From the NCBI RefSeq assembly GCF_037975245.1, contig NC_092576.1:7084501-7148500 (forward strand): DNA of 64,000 bases, in the 5' to 3' direction. The notes beneath the pieces are model-generated. The model was not told the origin of the DNA, searched no databases, and was given only the letters and a program-made list of their open reading frames with translations. Source of the DNA: Apostichopus japonicus (Eukaryota; Echinodermata; Holothuroidea; Aspidochirotida; Stichopodidae). This document shows, piece after piece, positions 46,525 to 60,346 of the stretch (position 1 is the stretch's first letter; the number at the start of each line of letters is the position of its first letter). The position numbers and the translations under genes were made by a program.

Positions 46525-47300
46525 TTGGCCGAATTAATGCAACTTATCTTGACCAGCAATTATATGGAAATTGGCAACAAACACTACCTCCAGATTCATG
46601 GCACAGCAATGGGTACCAAAATGGCTCCTTTTCTTGGAAACATATTTATGGGACACCTCGAGAAAGAATGTCTATGTCGACAAACATGGAAACCACACAC
46701 GTGGTTACGTTTCATTGAAGATATCTTCGTGATATTGACTAATGGTGAGACATATCTAAAACTCTTCATTGCTGACACAAACTCGTTTCATCACGCAATC
46801 AAATTTACTGCAGACTTTTCTTGATATGACGTTCACTTCCTGGACACCATTTTGACCCTGCAAAATCGCTCACTCAAAACAGACTTGGTCATTAAACCCA
46901 CCAACAAGCACAACTAACTCTAACCAAGCATTTGCCATCCACGTCTTTGTACCAGATACATTCCATACAGTCAAGCGTATTGCATTTGATGCATATGCTC
47001 CTCTGAAGTCGATTTTGATACTTGCACCAAAGAAATGTCACAACACCTCCTAAACAGACAGTATTTTCGGGGTACTATTGAAATGCCATAAAAAACCAAA
47101 AGCAAACCCCGCACCAAAACATTGACGTACAAAACTCGTCAAACCAGTTCCAAAATGGTACCATTGGTTACTGAATTTCACCCTGGTCTCTCACCAAAGG
47201 CAAATGTAATTCAGAAGAATTTTCAAGTCTGAAATCAGTTTTCTCGGAACCACCTGTCCTTTCATTTACAAGACCCATAAATCTACGGGACATTTTCGTT
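46525..47300 (+). pseudogene. Penelope-like element reverse transcriptase fragment
   Basis: The open frame 46525-46824 carries the Penelope-like RT signature YLQIHGTAMGTKMAPFLGNI, then LRFIEDIFVIL where the catalytic FIDD is expected (second position is Glu), and FHHAIKFT. After a stop, VHFLDTIL, KTDLVIKPTN and SICHPRLCT-like blocks follow in shifted frames to about 47300. The N-terminal RT fingers and the GIY-YIG endonuclease are absent, so the copy is dead and 5'-truncated at the TA repeat. Confidence 0.8.
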
Positions 47301-50300
47301 CGGGCATCTTTTCAGGATAACACCCCATCAGGAAAAAAAATATATATACAGGATCATCACCCTGTACACAAGAAGTGCTTACCTGTCCATTCTACTGGGC
47401 CTTTCAGAGCAACCAAACTACACGCACGTTCCGAATCCGGCAGAAAATAAACTAAAAATGCAATTTACCTCATTTAATGCAAAAGTTACAACTTACAATA
47501 CGTTGGAGAGTCAAAAAACACCTCTGTTGCAAAAGTATCATCTTTGTCATTGCAGTACTTCTCTAGATGGGAATTGTTCCTCTTCATATTTCTTAAAGAT
47601 AACATTTTATTTTTTGTAAATTTGAATTGGTATTTGGATCAATAAATATCTATCATCTAACTCTCATGCTTCTCATAAATAAACATAGCAATGTACGTCG
47701 GTTACGACAACTCTCCCGCCTAACTGACACCCGACTGGTTTCATGCAAATATCTTTCACAACCATTTCGCCTAGCATATGCCAGCGGTCACATTTTTCAT
47801 ATAGCTTTAAACTCCAGAGGGAAACTCCGGAGGGAGTTTGTGAGAGAAAGGTGAAATAAAATATGCACATAATTTGCTTTAAGCCTTTGCAGTCAAATAA
47901 GACAGTCTTAAGAAGAACAAGCACATGCGGTAATATGATGTGAATTCTGGAAAAACTTGAGGCCTGTTATAATTCATGTTTTGTCCTCATATTATGTTAA
48001 AGCTAGTTACAAGTTATGTTCATCAGATTGAATAGTCATGTTTCAGTTCACAAAAAGAAATGGAGTTACACACGATCAGTATGTTGTCGTTCCTGGGTGC
48101 AACTCAAGTACAGACATAGAGATTACCCTACAACAAACTGCTTGCTTGTTTCAACCAAAGTGTATTCTGATCCTGTATGCATGAGACCTTTGCAAAGTAA
48201 CTTCTGTCATCGTTTAAATAACATTTCATTGAAATTAGGAGCATTTGAATATAAAAATAAAACTACCTAAATAAAAGATGGCGCTACATCACTACTCAAC
48301 AATCGGTTTTAATGAAAAGTCTGTAAATAAATGCGGTGAGTAATCGACGACCAGCTCATGACAAAATCCAGGTTATTGTTTATTGTGTTCAGTTTAGATC
48401 TTATTTTGTATAATACAGGTTCTCATAAATTAGGGCAAAATACGAACTCGATGTGATACGTACTAGAGGTCGCTTTCTCATCTTATCTGCAGGAATTGTT
48501 AAAAGCAATTGTGAAATTTATTGAATGAATGTAGCCTATATACACATAATGTCAGTGTTAGCTACGTATATGGTCATAACATCAGGCTGAACAGTAATCA
48601 CTAGAGCGAAATTGATAAGAATATGTAATTACGTACTGCAGGCTAACTACAATTGCCACCTATGTGCACTGGTCACATCTTCAATGAAGGTCTATTTTCT
48701 GTACAATTATAATAAAACACAAACACAACAAAATATATCAAACTAACGAATAGAAACAGCAATTGACATATTCAATCTTAGAAATATCTAGTATTTAATC
48801 AATGTAATAATACTTTACAATCACGAGCATTATGATAGATACATTCTTTTTCTTCACTTTCACAAAATACGTATGTAAGTTATAAAGTTGATTATGTCAT
48901 CTATCTATTCGTGGGAAACCATTTCTTTTTTTGGCAATGAGTACTAAAACAAGAATGAAAGTATAATTACTAAGTAGCTTATCACCTAATGACCTCTCAA
49001 AAATAGTTCCCAGAGTATGAGTTTCTGTTTGCCACCTTTGAGCTATCAATACCAGTTTTGTTAAGACTGGGTTCTCGAAATGGGATCAGGTTAGGAGTTA
49101 TACACAGTACGAAAAGGTCAAAATCTAATCTTCAACAATCTTCCTATAGATTTTGTTAAATCAGTTTATTTTGATCCAGTAGCGTGTGCAAGTGGGAGGG
49201 ATGCGGTGGCGCGAGGTGGGGTGGGAGGGGGGTGGGGACATTCACCCCACCTCCAAAATTCACTCGAAGTAAATAGTTCTTTCGGGGCACATTTGTTTTC
49301 AGGCTTGGTAGAATTGGACCACTACTACCAGATGTTCATCGCTCACCCTGTTTTTGACACATTACACAAAGTATTCCTTAGCGTAACATTCCATTGAAAG
49401 CCAGTGATATAGATCTAAGTTATAGTCTAAATATGCTGCAGAATACACTACTTAACTTCTACTTGTACTTTTTTTCTGGGAGAGGACCCCCCTCTTTCAG
49501 CCCCCGTACACGAGAGTCAGATGCATTGACCCCACCGCAGCACCCATCCCATATGACATACTTAACCAGCCTCTGACACTCCCATAAAGATTCACTTACT
49601 AATTCTTTCTGGGGAATTTTGAATTTCTTATTGTTTATCATAGCCAACTTTTACCTTTTTGGATTCTAATATGGACCTATCTTATGATCTTAGTTCGCCT
49701 CAGAATGCACCTGTAGACGTCAAATTGTTTTCCAATAGTGGAGGATCCGAAATTTCCTTTCATATGAATCGGCTTTAAAGACCCAAAGGCAGCACCAGAT
49801 CCATTTTTAAATCCTTCTTTCGCCTTTGGCCTTTAATAAAAGTTCAGCCCCTATCTAATCAGTGGCGAAAATGTTGAATATCCCCACCTTTGAAATATTT
49901 TGTACCCTACTGGCATTGAAGTCCTTGTCAAAAATGAAGCCTACACTAAGTTTAAATATTCTTAATGACATAAAGAGAAAACGATTGGTTTAATAAAGCG
50001 ATATCAGCCCGAGACAAATGAACCTGATGAGATAAAATATCACTAATCAATCTATGTATTTAACAAAGTTCAAATACTTAGCAAATACTAATAATGTATT
50101 TCGTTAAATTTATATCTTAAATTCCAATTATTATCTGACACCTCGCCATTGGTCGAGAGGTTTGACGGGTTTATTGCTGCAATAACTAGAGTATTGTCAA
50201 ATATTCAGACAATCTTTTTCCCATAGGGTAATCAATATATATTTTTTCTGACGTATCGTTGCTAACACATGAATAGACCAGTTCATCGCTATCGATTTTA

Positions 50301-50414
50301 TCATCACCATCGTCGTCATTGGACTAGAGGGAACACAATTTTACATGGAAATATCATTATAAAACTTATTGCTTCATCAACATATTCGAAAATATATGAA
50401 ATGGTTTACATCAT
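47301..50414. other. No gene recognised
   Basis: Short ORFs (47627-47854, 48016-48270, 49206-49397) show no motifs. 49180-49260 is G/C-skewed. The region ends where duplication copy B begins. Confidence 0.4.
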
Positions 50415-51509
50415 TACGTTATTGTGTTCTTCTACCAAAATTGGAGAGAAATTTCTGCAAAATTGCAACATTTCACAATATTACAAAGATGAACTCATTA
50501 TAGCATATAGAAAATCGTTCGGGGTAAGGGGGATGGGGGTGGTGAGGGAAATCACAATCATGTCGAATGTGAAACGCTTTTACAAAGCAGTTTCCTTGAG
50601 CACTTCAGGATCAGACCTTAATTTGTTTTACAATTATATTACTCTAGTACTCTCAACGTAAGAATCTGATCCGAGCATGTTTGCATCAATACTACAATTG
50701 TGTTTCTCAATCGATGGATCAGACCCAGATTAGTAATACTACTGTTGTATTCGTGACCAATAAGGGACAAGGGTTGGATATGTTTGTCCTAAAACCCGAA
50801 GTTTTTTTTTTACATTTTACAGGATCACTCCATAATTGTGTCTTCGATCCTCCAGGAGGGGATTTTCGTCTGCTGTACATATTAGGCCGACGAACTGATC
50901 GTAGGAAAATCACTCGAATGACAACTGGACTCGACAAAAACGACCAAAAAAAATCTTTTTGGGCAAATCTTATTCAGCTGTATTACATATCAAATCTCAT
51001 AAAGCATATTGTTATTATTAAGAAAAATGTGTAGAACTGACATTTATAAAATAAAAATATCAGAGAGAAAAAATAATGATAGCAAACTGTTTATTTACTG
51101 TAGAAAGCTTGAGTAGGTAAAATTTTAAAGTTTGAAAACTTGACGTTTTGATCCTTGGTCTTCTCAGACACTAGCTTTTAATAAAACCATAAAGCCATCT
51201 TGCTTAGTGATTCCTTGCCTTAAAGGTTTATACTTGATTCGATATCACTTGATTGATAGAGGAAAATATGTCTTGAATTCAAGTAGGCTACCAGAACATC
51301 ATACCAGATAACTTGATCATTAATATTGCAAAGGTATTACCGTTTAGAATGTTGATGACGGATAACAGTCATTAGTGGATGTGGAAAACCCTCTAGGCAA
51401 TATAAAAGAGTGAAGGTAAAATCCTATGACAGTTAGTGACATAGAAAAAGCATTCATCTTATAAATTACTGAGCTTGCAAGCTAATTACAAGGTTTCTAG
51501 ACTTTGACC

Positions 51510-52710
51510 TCTGTTGAATTCAAATGACCTTCCATCAGCATCATATTTGGGCAAATATTAGGACAATATCTGTCACTGAATGTACTTGTTGATATAACAA
51601 GCACTAATAAAGGCAACTGTAATAGGTTAAGGACAAATTTTTTGTGTCAAAGTAAATCCCTGAGATTTTGTTGTTGTTGAGAATTCAGAGCAGTTTACAG
51701 ACACTGTGCATCAATTTCTGATTAAACTTAGATACAAATGACATCATAAACAATATCTAAAACCGGTATTAAATTATGAATTAAGTTTGGTGAGAGCATA
51801 AATGTAAACTTAGATAGTGAGAGCAAGGACATATTAACGTGGCATGGTATAAACTTTCAGGAATAACTTAATAGGTTCTTAAAAATGAAAATCATCCTGA
51901 ATATCAACAACAATATCAAGATCTGACCAATAGGTGCTTCCATGTACACCATGTCCTTGCACAAAATGTCATGCCGAAACCCAAAGCTTCTTACCTGGCC
52001 ACTCCCTAACTGAGAAGAGATATTATCAGGAATTGAACTCTGCTACCTATTAACAATCATTGACTTGAAGAAAATTAGAAGTCTCAACTTGAAAAGAAAA
52101 TTATCCAGCTGCAGTGCTTTTAAGGTTTTTTAACACTTATAACCTGATGATTTCGGGTGACCTTTGACTTTCACAAAGAATTACTGGCCTCTTTTATTCA
52201 TTATATGAAAGTTATTTGCCAATATGACATCTGATGAAACTGCCTATCTTATGATCTCATGTTTACATTTTTCAAAGTGTAACCTCTGCTGAACCCAAAT
52301 GACCTGTAGGCTACCCTCCACCAGAAATAATAGGGTTATTGGATCATTATAGAGAAGCTATGTATACCAACTACTGCAGTTTCATATCTGGAAATATTTA
52401 CATTGTGTTCAAGTTTGAGCACCTGGTGAACTTAAATGAACTATGACTTACATTAAATTGGGTAGAAATTATACAATACACAAGGCTATCATAACATTCA
52501 TATATGAGGGCCGTTCATGTTCTGGTTCTGGAGATATAGCTCTTTTGATATATTCACATTTTGCCCTCTGCTGACTCCAAATGACCTTTAACCTCCACCA
52601 CAAAAAAAAAAAAAAAAAAAAAAACTAGGTAGGCGACCTTCCTTGAGATATATTTACATGATTTTCACACTTTTTCTCTGTTGACCTTAAATGACCTTTC
52701 GAATTCATGA
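51510..52710. repeat. TGACCT-rich repeat, copy B
   Basis: Counterpart of 1640-2860, with a DR4-type TGACCT-TAAA-TGACCT at 52682-52697. Confidence 0.55.
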
Positions 52711-53494
52711 AGAATACTACAGACCGTCCTACTCTTGAGATATTGTGTGCCATTGGCAGTAGAAAATATTTTTGGCATGGGCCATTCAGTACTTTTTGGC
52801 ATTCATGCATTAAGTTGGCATTGGTTTCAAGTGGTACCTCGCTCGTTTGATCAAATGCATTTTTGCGCCCCCTTTAACCGGCCCAAGGGCCACATGCAGC
52901 AGAGGGAACGAGGCAGACATCAACTTTTGGATATACTGCGTTTTTCCAAAAATGTTCAAATATGCAGATATTGGTACCTTGTTCTTTTGATCAAAGTGCA
53001 CTGGGCTACTGGCCTAGCACACACATACCATCCTCCGCCCATACACACACCATCACCATCTCATATATTCCTTCTGTCTTCGGCAAGGAATAACAAATAT
53101 GAGCCTTCTACATGTTGTAAAGATCGTTGTCCCTTTAATTTAATGAATGGGCAATTCCATTGAGGTAAAGCGTTAATGTTTCGTATTTAACAGTTACTGT
53201 GAAATCATGGAAACACACTCATTACATTGGGCGTAATAAACAAAGATCGGGACGTCAGCATCAAAGGGTTAATAATACAAAACGTGACAAAATGAAAAAA
53301 CAATAAAGTTAACCCGCCCACCCCCCCCCCTCCCTAATAAAAGCAATACGTTCATACTTCAAACTTATAAGCACAAAGCAAAGTAACTGTTACTTTGCTG
53401 AAAGTATACGCTCACACACTTACACTCTTTCGGATTTAACGTGACTGTGAAAAACAAAGAGAGACGCGTAAGCTTGGTAGCCTATCCGTAGGCT

Positions 53495-54330
53495 TTACAA
53501 TGAAATGACTTTAAGGCGTTTGTTACCAGCATCAACAACCATCACAAATTTCTTATTTTGACAACGGTAATAGTGAAGCCCACGAACGAAGTCTAAACTT
53601 TTGTTTTCCCAAAACCACGGTACTGGACTATTCTCTATCAAATCCCACTCCTTCTTGTGTTGAATGTAGCGCCGGACACACTCGTCTTGTGCTTTATTTC
53701 CGGGATTTCTCAGTGAAATATAAATGTTTCCCTCGTCATCTATATCCATTCCTCTGCAATGTTTATATGTGTTTACAGTGTAAAGTCGGTTACTAAAATC
53801 ATTTGAATAAACATCAACGACCATTCTTGCGAAGTCAGAGATGAAAAAACGATTTGAGCTACCTTTCTTGATGTACCAAGGATCTTCAAGACTACCTTTA
53901 CAATAACATTCTATGAACTCACAATCGGCATTAAATTTTGCTACTCTAGCCGACTCTTTTTTCCTACCTGTCAATACGTATATACAATTTTCCCTCTCAC
54001 ATGACGTAATACCTGCAGGTTCTTCCATGTTATCTTTACCAAACCAATTCGTTACATTAAATGATTCATCAAATGTTACGACACATTTACTCATCTTGTC
54101 TGTAACCCATAAAGTATTTCCCAGGAAAGTTGCGGCAAATGGTTTAAAACTATCATCTCCTTTGTAAAACTTAATCTTCTTTCCTGCCATGTTGTATGCG
54201 TTGATTCCTCCGTCCATCAATATAAAAATCTGATTCTTGAACGTGATGACGTCGTGAGGTTGGATTATGCCTGATATTTCTTTGAATGTTGGCGGTTCGT
54301 CGTTGATTTCATTGTCAGTTGTTTCGTGAC
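53495..54330 (-). CDS. Copy B terminal exon: NHL-like beta-propeller
   Basis: Acceptor TTATTGACAG at 54331-54332, phase 1; about 277 residues to the stop at 53495. Repeats such as FKNQIFILMDGGINAYN, ITSCERENCIYVLTGR and GMDIDDEGNIYISLRNPG mark the blades. It is four residues shorter than copy A near the N-terminus. Confidence 0.85.
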
Positions 54331-56016
54331 CTGTCAATAAGATATACATTTGAACAGATTTAAGTATTAAAAATGGGGTAGGAAATAAGAAGGGATCAAA
54401 GCTGGAACCGGAGATGTAACGGGGCAGGAGAGGGTGGCCAATCCACCCCTTAAGGAATGCACAGAAGTAAGGACGAGTATGGGAGAGAGCAGGGAGTCAG
54501 GGAGCAGCAGGATTGTAAGGAGCTGGGAGGCAAGGAGGCAGGGCGGTAGTGATAAAGTGAGTCACGGATGTATTCAGCCAGGGCAGGGCACGAAGGAAAG
54601 GAGAAAGAGAGCCAAGGAGGCATGGAGACAGGGAAACAGGGGTAAGGAGGCAGGCAGGAAAGGAGACATAGGGACAGAAAAAACAATAAGACAGGGACTC
54701 ATGAAAGTAGGATGCAGGGAGAAATAAGAGAGTAGAGATAAATGCTATACCTTCTGACTCAGCTGTTTCACTACCCCTGCCATCGGTCACTGTGTCTTCG
54801 AAGTTACCCGTTATGTCGTTAGCCGTGTTAGCTGCCGCATTACTAGAAGATCGATCTGATGACATATACTGAGAAACCTGAAAACAAGAAAGTGATGTTC
54901 AAATGTGCATGTTTCTTTATTTTTGTTTTGCCTGCTTCAATGAATAGATGTGTGTTCTTACAGAAAGTCAGGTCGGTGCTTCCTATTGATTTAAAAGTCG
55001 AAGATGATATACACCCCTCCCTGTTCAAAATTGTAGTAATAAGCACAACCTTGCGTGTACTAGACTTAACCTAAATATGCCACAGAATGCACCACTTTGC
55101 GTCTAAATTTTTTTAATATGTCTTTTTTTTCGCGGGGAGGAAGGAGGACTCTCAGACCCCCTACGTTGTAGTCCACTTCCATTACTCAGCATAATAACTG
55201 CTTTTTTCCTGGTTCCACCCCCAACGTCGATATTAAGTAAAATCGGTATATTTATATAAATATAAGAATGTTTACGTAAGATCCTCCCGTATAAAACTGA
55301 ATAAAGTAATGTAGATTAAGGCTATGTGACCTACGCTCATTGCCAATTTCACCGTCTCGCTCGCTTGATGCAGGGACTTGGTCTTTTCGTCAATGATCCG
55401 TTTTAAACGATCTCGCCTTGCACTTCCAACATGTTGCATTTCCAAGCGGGCTCCTCTGACAGCTGCCAATAGCTTATCCAAAACTGTTTGTAAGTTACGT
55501 ATGGCATCTAGCAATCCTTTATAAATAATTATTGAAGATAAATAAATTAAACCAAAATAATAACAACAAACTTAAGGATATTCCACTTAGAACATAAACA
55601 TTTCACAACGTCACCGGACTCTTGCAGGATAACACTCATACGCATAACATTTAGAAGGGAGGGGGGGGAGGGGCAGGCACGATCATTAATGAAGAACAAA
55701 GAGGAAGGCTAGAACACGGCCAATTTTGGAAGCCTCCTAAAGGAGTATACTCGTTATGTTAATTCATACATTACCTTGTTCAGAATTCCTTGAGTCGGTG
55801 TTGCTATTAATCTTGTTCCTCAAATCTATGTAAATTTGTTTAATAATACTTAATTCCTGGCATAGATTCTCATATTGTTGTTCCTGATTGTTGTACGTAG
55901 TCGGCTGGAAGTTAGATATCAATGAGTGACCCTTTTCACACAACGTCATGAAAGTGGATATTTGACTGAGCATGGCGGCCATTCTGTATACTTGGCGGAG
56001 TTCCCGAAAATTAAAA
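53495..56016 (-). CDS. TRIM/NHL-like protein, copy B (four 3' exons)
   Basis: Minus-strand exons 55775-56016, 55335-55516, 54751-54877 and 53495-54330 join in frame with GT..AG borders and the same phases as copy A (1, 0, 1). Product: helical Glu/Gln/Leu-rich segment, second helical segment (LDKLLAAVRGARLEMQHV), a 42-residue Ser/Thr/Asn/Glu linker, and an NHL-like propeller ending VVDAGNKRLKVISL. No stops or frameshifts, so it is probably functional. The propeller is the best-conserved part relative to copy A; the coiled-coil exons differ much more. The 5' exon(s) are not identifiable because the giant microsatellite and unrelated DNA follow. The first-exon acceptor has shifted relative to copy A. 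Confidence 0.8.
54440..54725. repeat. GA-rich degenerate minisatellite (copy B intron)
   Basis: Same GGAGGCAAGGAGGCAGGG-type motif as in copy A's intron, but a single tract without the hairpin MITE. Confidence 0.8.
54751..54877 (-). CDS. Copy B linker exon (expanded)
   Basis: 127 nt between TTGTTTTCAG and a GTATAG donor; 42 residues starting VSQYMSSDRSSS and rich in Asn, Ala, Asp and Glu. 66 nt longer than in copy A, with phase preserved. Confidence 0.75.
55335..55516 (-). CDS. Copy B coiled-coil exon 2
   Basis: 182 nt, acceptor ...TTATAAAG, donor ATGAGC|GTAGGT (last exonic base C instead of G, a weaker donor than in copy A). Two codons longer than in copy A. Confidence 0.75.
55775..56016 (-). 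CDS. Copy B coiled-coil exon 1
   Basis: Donor GAACAAG|GTAATG. The AG used in copy A reads CG here (TTTTCGGGAAC), but 12-13 nt upstream ACATTTCAG provides an acceptor from which the frame (FNFRELRQVYRMAAMLSQ) is open, so the exon likely starts at 56016. Confidence 0.65.
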
Positions 56017-56606
56017 CTGAAATGTTGAAAGAACAATATCGTACATTTCATTGTAATTTCTAGTGGCGTCAATCTGAATATTTATCCGTTACGTCGGTAG
56101 TAATTCAATTTTAGTTTCTTGTATATTATGTGCCAAATTGAGTAAAAACAAAAATTCAAACAGTCACTCACTTAAGCAGAGAAACACCAAAAGAAGATCC
56201 CCGGTAGTTCAATCAAACACATAACTTTAAATTAGGTGTATGGAGCCAAGCACAAACTTTTATAATTTTGTTGCAAAATACCCGAAGGCGTTCCTTTTTT
56301 GCTTTGTGTAAACTTCCATCGATTGAAATTTAAGGGATGTAAATCCATACCCACTTTCTAATTAATGGATCTCTTGATATGTTTCTGAGCAGCAAACAAT
56401 GGGGATAACGGGGCAAGCAAAGGAGGAAAGGGGGAAAAGCAAATTTCGATCCTCTGTTAACCGTTCAACTTAGACTTAACTGGTTAAGAGTTAACTTTTG
56501 TATTATGGAACGAAAAGACTGGCAGTTGAACGCAAAATACCAAAACTATAGATCTAGTTTTTTTCCTAATACAAGCTGTAAGAAACCACTTGTTACATTT
56601 TCAAGC

Positions 56607-57272
<666 letters not shown>

Positions 57273-58956
57273 CGATAGAAAGAGAGAATGTAATTATAAC
57301 TTACAACAGACTGGGTCACAAGTTATCCCTTAGTTGTCAACGACAGGCTGTTACACATAGTCTTTCAAAATGAAAGATGAAGTCATCTATGCAGCAATCA
57401 CCTGATTTACACAGCACGGCCCAGAATTCACTGTGGTACAAAGCATTAAGATATACAGTACTTACTGTGTTCTCTGCGTGTATCAGGTACAGCATTACAC
57501 TACCAATGGACTCTGTACTATTTAAACACTGTCCGGGTTTTGTAAACAAAAACATGATTAATCATGTAAAATAATTACCCTGAGACAATCCAGGATTGAT
57601 AACAAATGCCCTTTATAATGCCCTTGCATAACATTAATAGACTTCAGACTTATGCGTTTGATGTTACTAACATGAACAGAATAATAACCTAGAAATTGAT
57701 GAATAATAATTAAAACCCGTAGAAATTTGAAAAGTTGTTACCGGTAATCTTATCAAAGTTGACAATATCAACTACTAGTTAACGTTATCATCCAGGACTT
57801 AACGCAATAGCTATGCATTAATGCATATTAATAAAAACAAGTAAGGCACGCGTTAAGTAAAATGATCCGAGTTATTCAAATTCCCGTGTATGCATTAACT
57901 TGTTAATTGTTAGAAGGGTCACATCAAAATGTTTCAGGCATTCCAGGTTATAAATTCGTGAAGAGTGGAAGAACTGTTGACACCAAGGGTGAGGTAACAG
58001 AGGTGGTGGTGGAAGTGGTGTGGGGGGGGGGGTAGGGGGAGTGAAGGTTCCGACATAACTGTACTAGGTTTGGCGATAATATAGTGAATTATATTTTATT
58101 GAAGGGAATTATCACAATGTGAAAAGGTATGGAAGCTTCGACAATGACAATTTCAAGAGGAAGTTAATATATTTTATTCAGTTTACATTTAATAAGTGTC
58201 CTCTAAAGTTTCCTTTTAATTGTTTTCTTATTTTAACAAAACTAATATAATAAGCAATGATATTAAAAGCACGCACCTGTTTTGCCCTACCTCTCTTTTC
58301 GCACGCCTTCCTTTGCGCACGCCTCCCTTTGGGCACGCCACTGAGTATCAGTTACCAATAGTCCGACAGTAGATTAGGCCAAACATCAAAATAATTTAAT
58401 CATATACGTTCGCAAACGTTCAAATTCCGAAATGATCAATCATTTATATTGAGTTTAACAGTTTGTTGAACCTCCGGGTCGGACACTCACCCTCAACATA
58501 AATATATCATTGTGTCTATTAAGTTATCGTGTTTACGAGGTAGAGTTATTATATATTGCTCTGTTCTGTATATAGATATAATTTTACGACATTGTTAAGG
58601 CAAGGGTTACCTCGCACAAATTCGTATCAGTCTGTCATTAGATAACGCGAGGACAGTGCAACGTGGCTGTCAATGATTGCCATAATAACAATTGACAACA
58701 TATATTAAACTAAATGCCCGAATGGGTACGATAAGATTAGAGCAAAGGTTATTACTTTGGTGCTACGTGACTATTTATCTATCTTCGCCGCACTCGTAAA
58801 CTTTGTCTCTTATCTTTCATAATAAGTTATTTTAACAATGAGATAAGACAGCAAAATGAAAGCATCAAATTCCAGTTCTATTTTAATTTTGTTAGATCTT
58901 GAATACGAGGAATTTTGGTCAGCTTTCAGTGCGGTATACTTTTCTAGATTTAGAGC
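57273..58956. other. No gene recognised
   Basis: Unique AT-rich DNA with small ORFs only. A poly-G run is at 58021-58032. 58270-58345 has a short repeat (GCACGCCT-CC-TTTG). Confidence 0.4.
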
Positions 58957-59445
58957 ATCCATCCATCCATCCATCCATCCATCCATCCATCCATCCATCC
59001 ATCCATCCATCCATCCATCCATCCATCCATCCATCCATCCATCCATCCATCCATCCATCCATCCATCCATCCATCCATCCATCCATCCATCCATCCATCC
59101 ATCCATCCATCCATCCATCCATCCATCCATCCATCCATCCATCCATCCATCCATCCATCCATCCATCCATCCATCCATCCATCCATCCATCCATCCATCC
59201 ATCCATCCATCCATCCATCCATCCATCCATCCATCCATCCATCCATCCATCCATCCATCCATCCATCCATCCATCCATCCATCCATCCATCCATCCATCC
59301 ATCCATCCATCCATCCATCCATCCATCCATCCATCCATCCATCCATCCATCCATCCATCCATCCATCCATCCACCCACCCACCCACCCACCCACCCACCC
59401 ACCCATCCATCCATCCATCCATCCACCCATCCATCCATCTATTCA
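58957..59445. repeat. (ATCC)n tetranucleotide microsatellite
   Basis: About 410 bp of pure CATC units, then eight or so CACC units (59371-59404) and mixed units. Open in all frames on both strands (HPSI and WMDG repeat ORFs), not coding. Confidence 0.98.
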
Positions 59446-59887
59446 AACACCAAACTACATATGATGATATCAAAACGATCCCAATTGTTGAAAATAAAAA
59501 CCACATGCCATATTTTGACTATTTCGCAATTTTGAGTTGAGAAATTTCATAAATAAATTATGAAATATTACAATCCAAACTTAAAGGGGCGTGGTCGTCA
59601 TGAAATATCGACAGCAATTTATTTTTCAATTTTCTCATTGGTTTAAGGTTTGTTGCCAAACGGCATTGTTCATTGTGATGTAAGAGGTTTTCACATGGGA
59701 AAAAATAAATTCGTTTTCAGTATTCAATGTCTAGCTTTTAAAATTTTAAAATATATAATTTACACCATTATAAATTATTACACTATGCGTAAAGATCAGA
59801 AGTGACTGGTAAGATGGATTCTACTTTAGGTAAGAGAGAAGTATAAATGGTATCTGACCACTAATTTCCAAGAAGTCTGCCGAACAC
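59446..59887. other. No gene recognised
   Basis: AT-rich upstream flank of the cysteine-rich gene remnant. No clear promoter motif. Confidence 0.4.
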
Positions 59888-60154
59888 ATGTGTGCAAAAC
59901 ACAGGCGCTGTTGCCACAGCGGCAATATGAAGTGCATGCGCTACATATGTACAGTCATCATCGCACTAACCGAATCGGAACCGTTGCTGTGTGTGCTGTA
60001 TGTGTGTCTACAGACTTACAGTACAGGCAACCAGTTGACAACTCACCTTCAACATATGACAGTACCACCGCCGAAACATTCACTCGAACGTATATTTTGT
60101 GGATTTCGAAAAACCGTCTTTGAAAATTACAAACAAAGATGTCATCTGAACTAG

Positions 60155-60346
60155 AGTAACAATCATCATGGGATTCACAATTTTCCGGTGGAATGTTGTA
60201 ATTGTAATAACACCTGTCAGAGACAGCCCAGCACTAGGACAAGGGGCCGAGCAGGAGCTGGGTGTCCGTGCAAGGGACTAGGGGCCTACTGCAATTCTTT
60301 CTGTACTTGTGGGACAAAAAGGAAAGCTTGCCAGAAGAAACCTACG
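60155..60346 (+). CDS. Cysteine-rich exon of the P2X7-like gene remnant
   Basis: 64 codons in phase 0, 12 Cys with CxC and CxxxC spacings and basic stretches (TRTRGRAGAGCPC, CGTKRKAC). This resembles small CXC/tesmin-like or zinc-binding modules that precede P2X7-like domains in invertebrate proteins (recognition from memory). Its donor is consensus. Confidence 0.6.

Noticed and set aside
58810..59540. Five overlapping ORFs of HPSI or WMDG repeats
   Set aside because: Translation of the ATCC microsatellite, whose 12-bp frame period has no stops in any frame.
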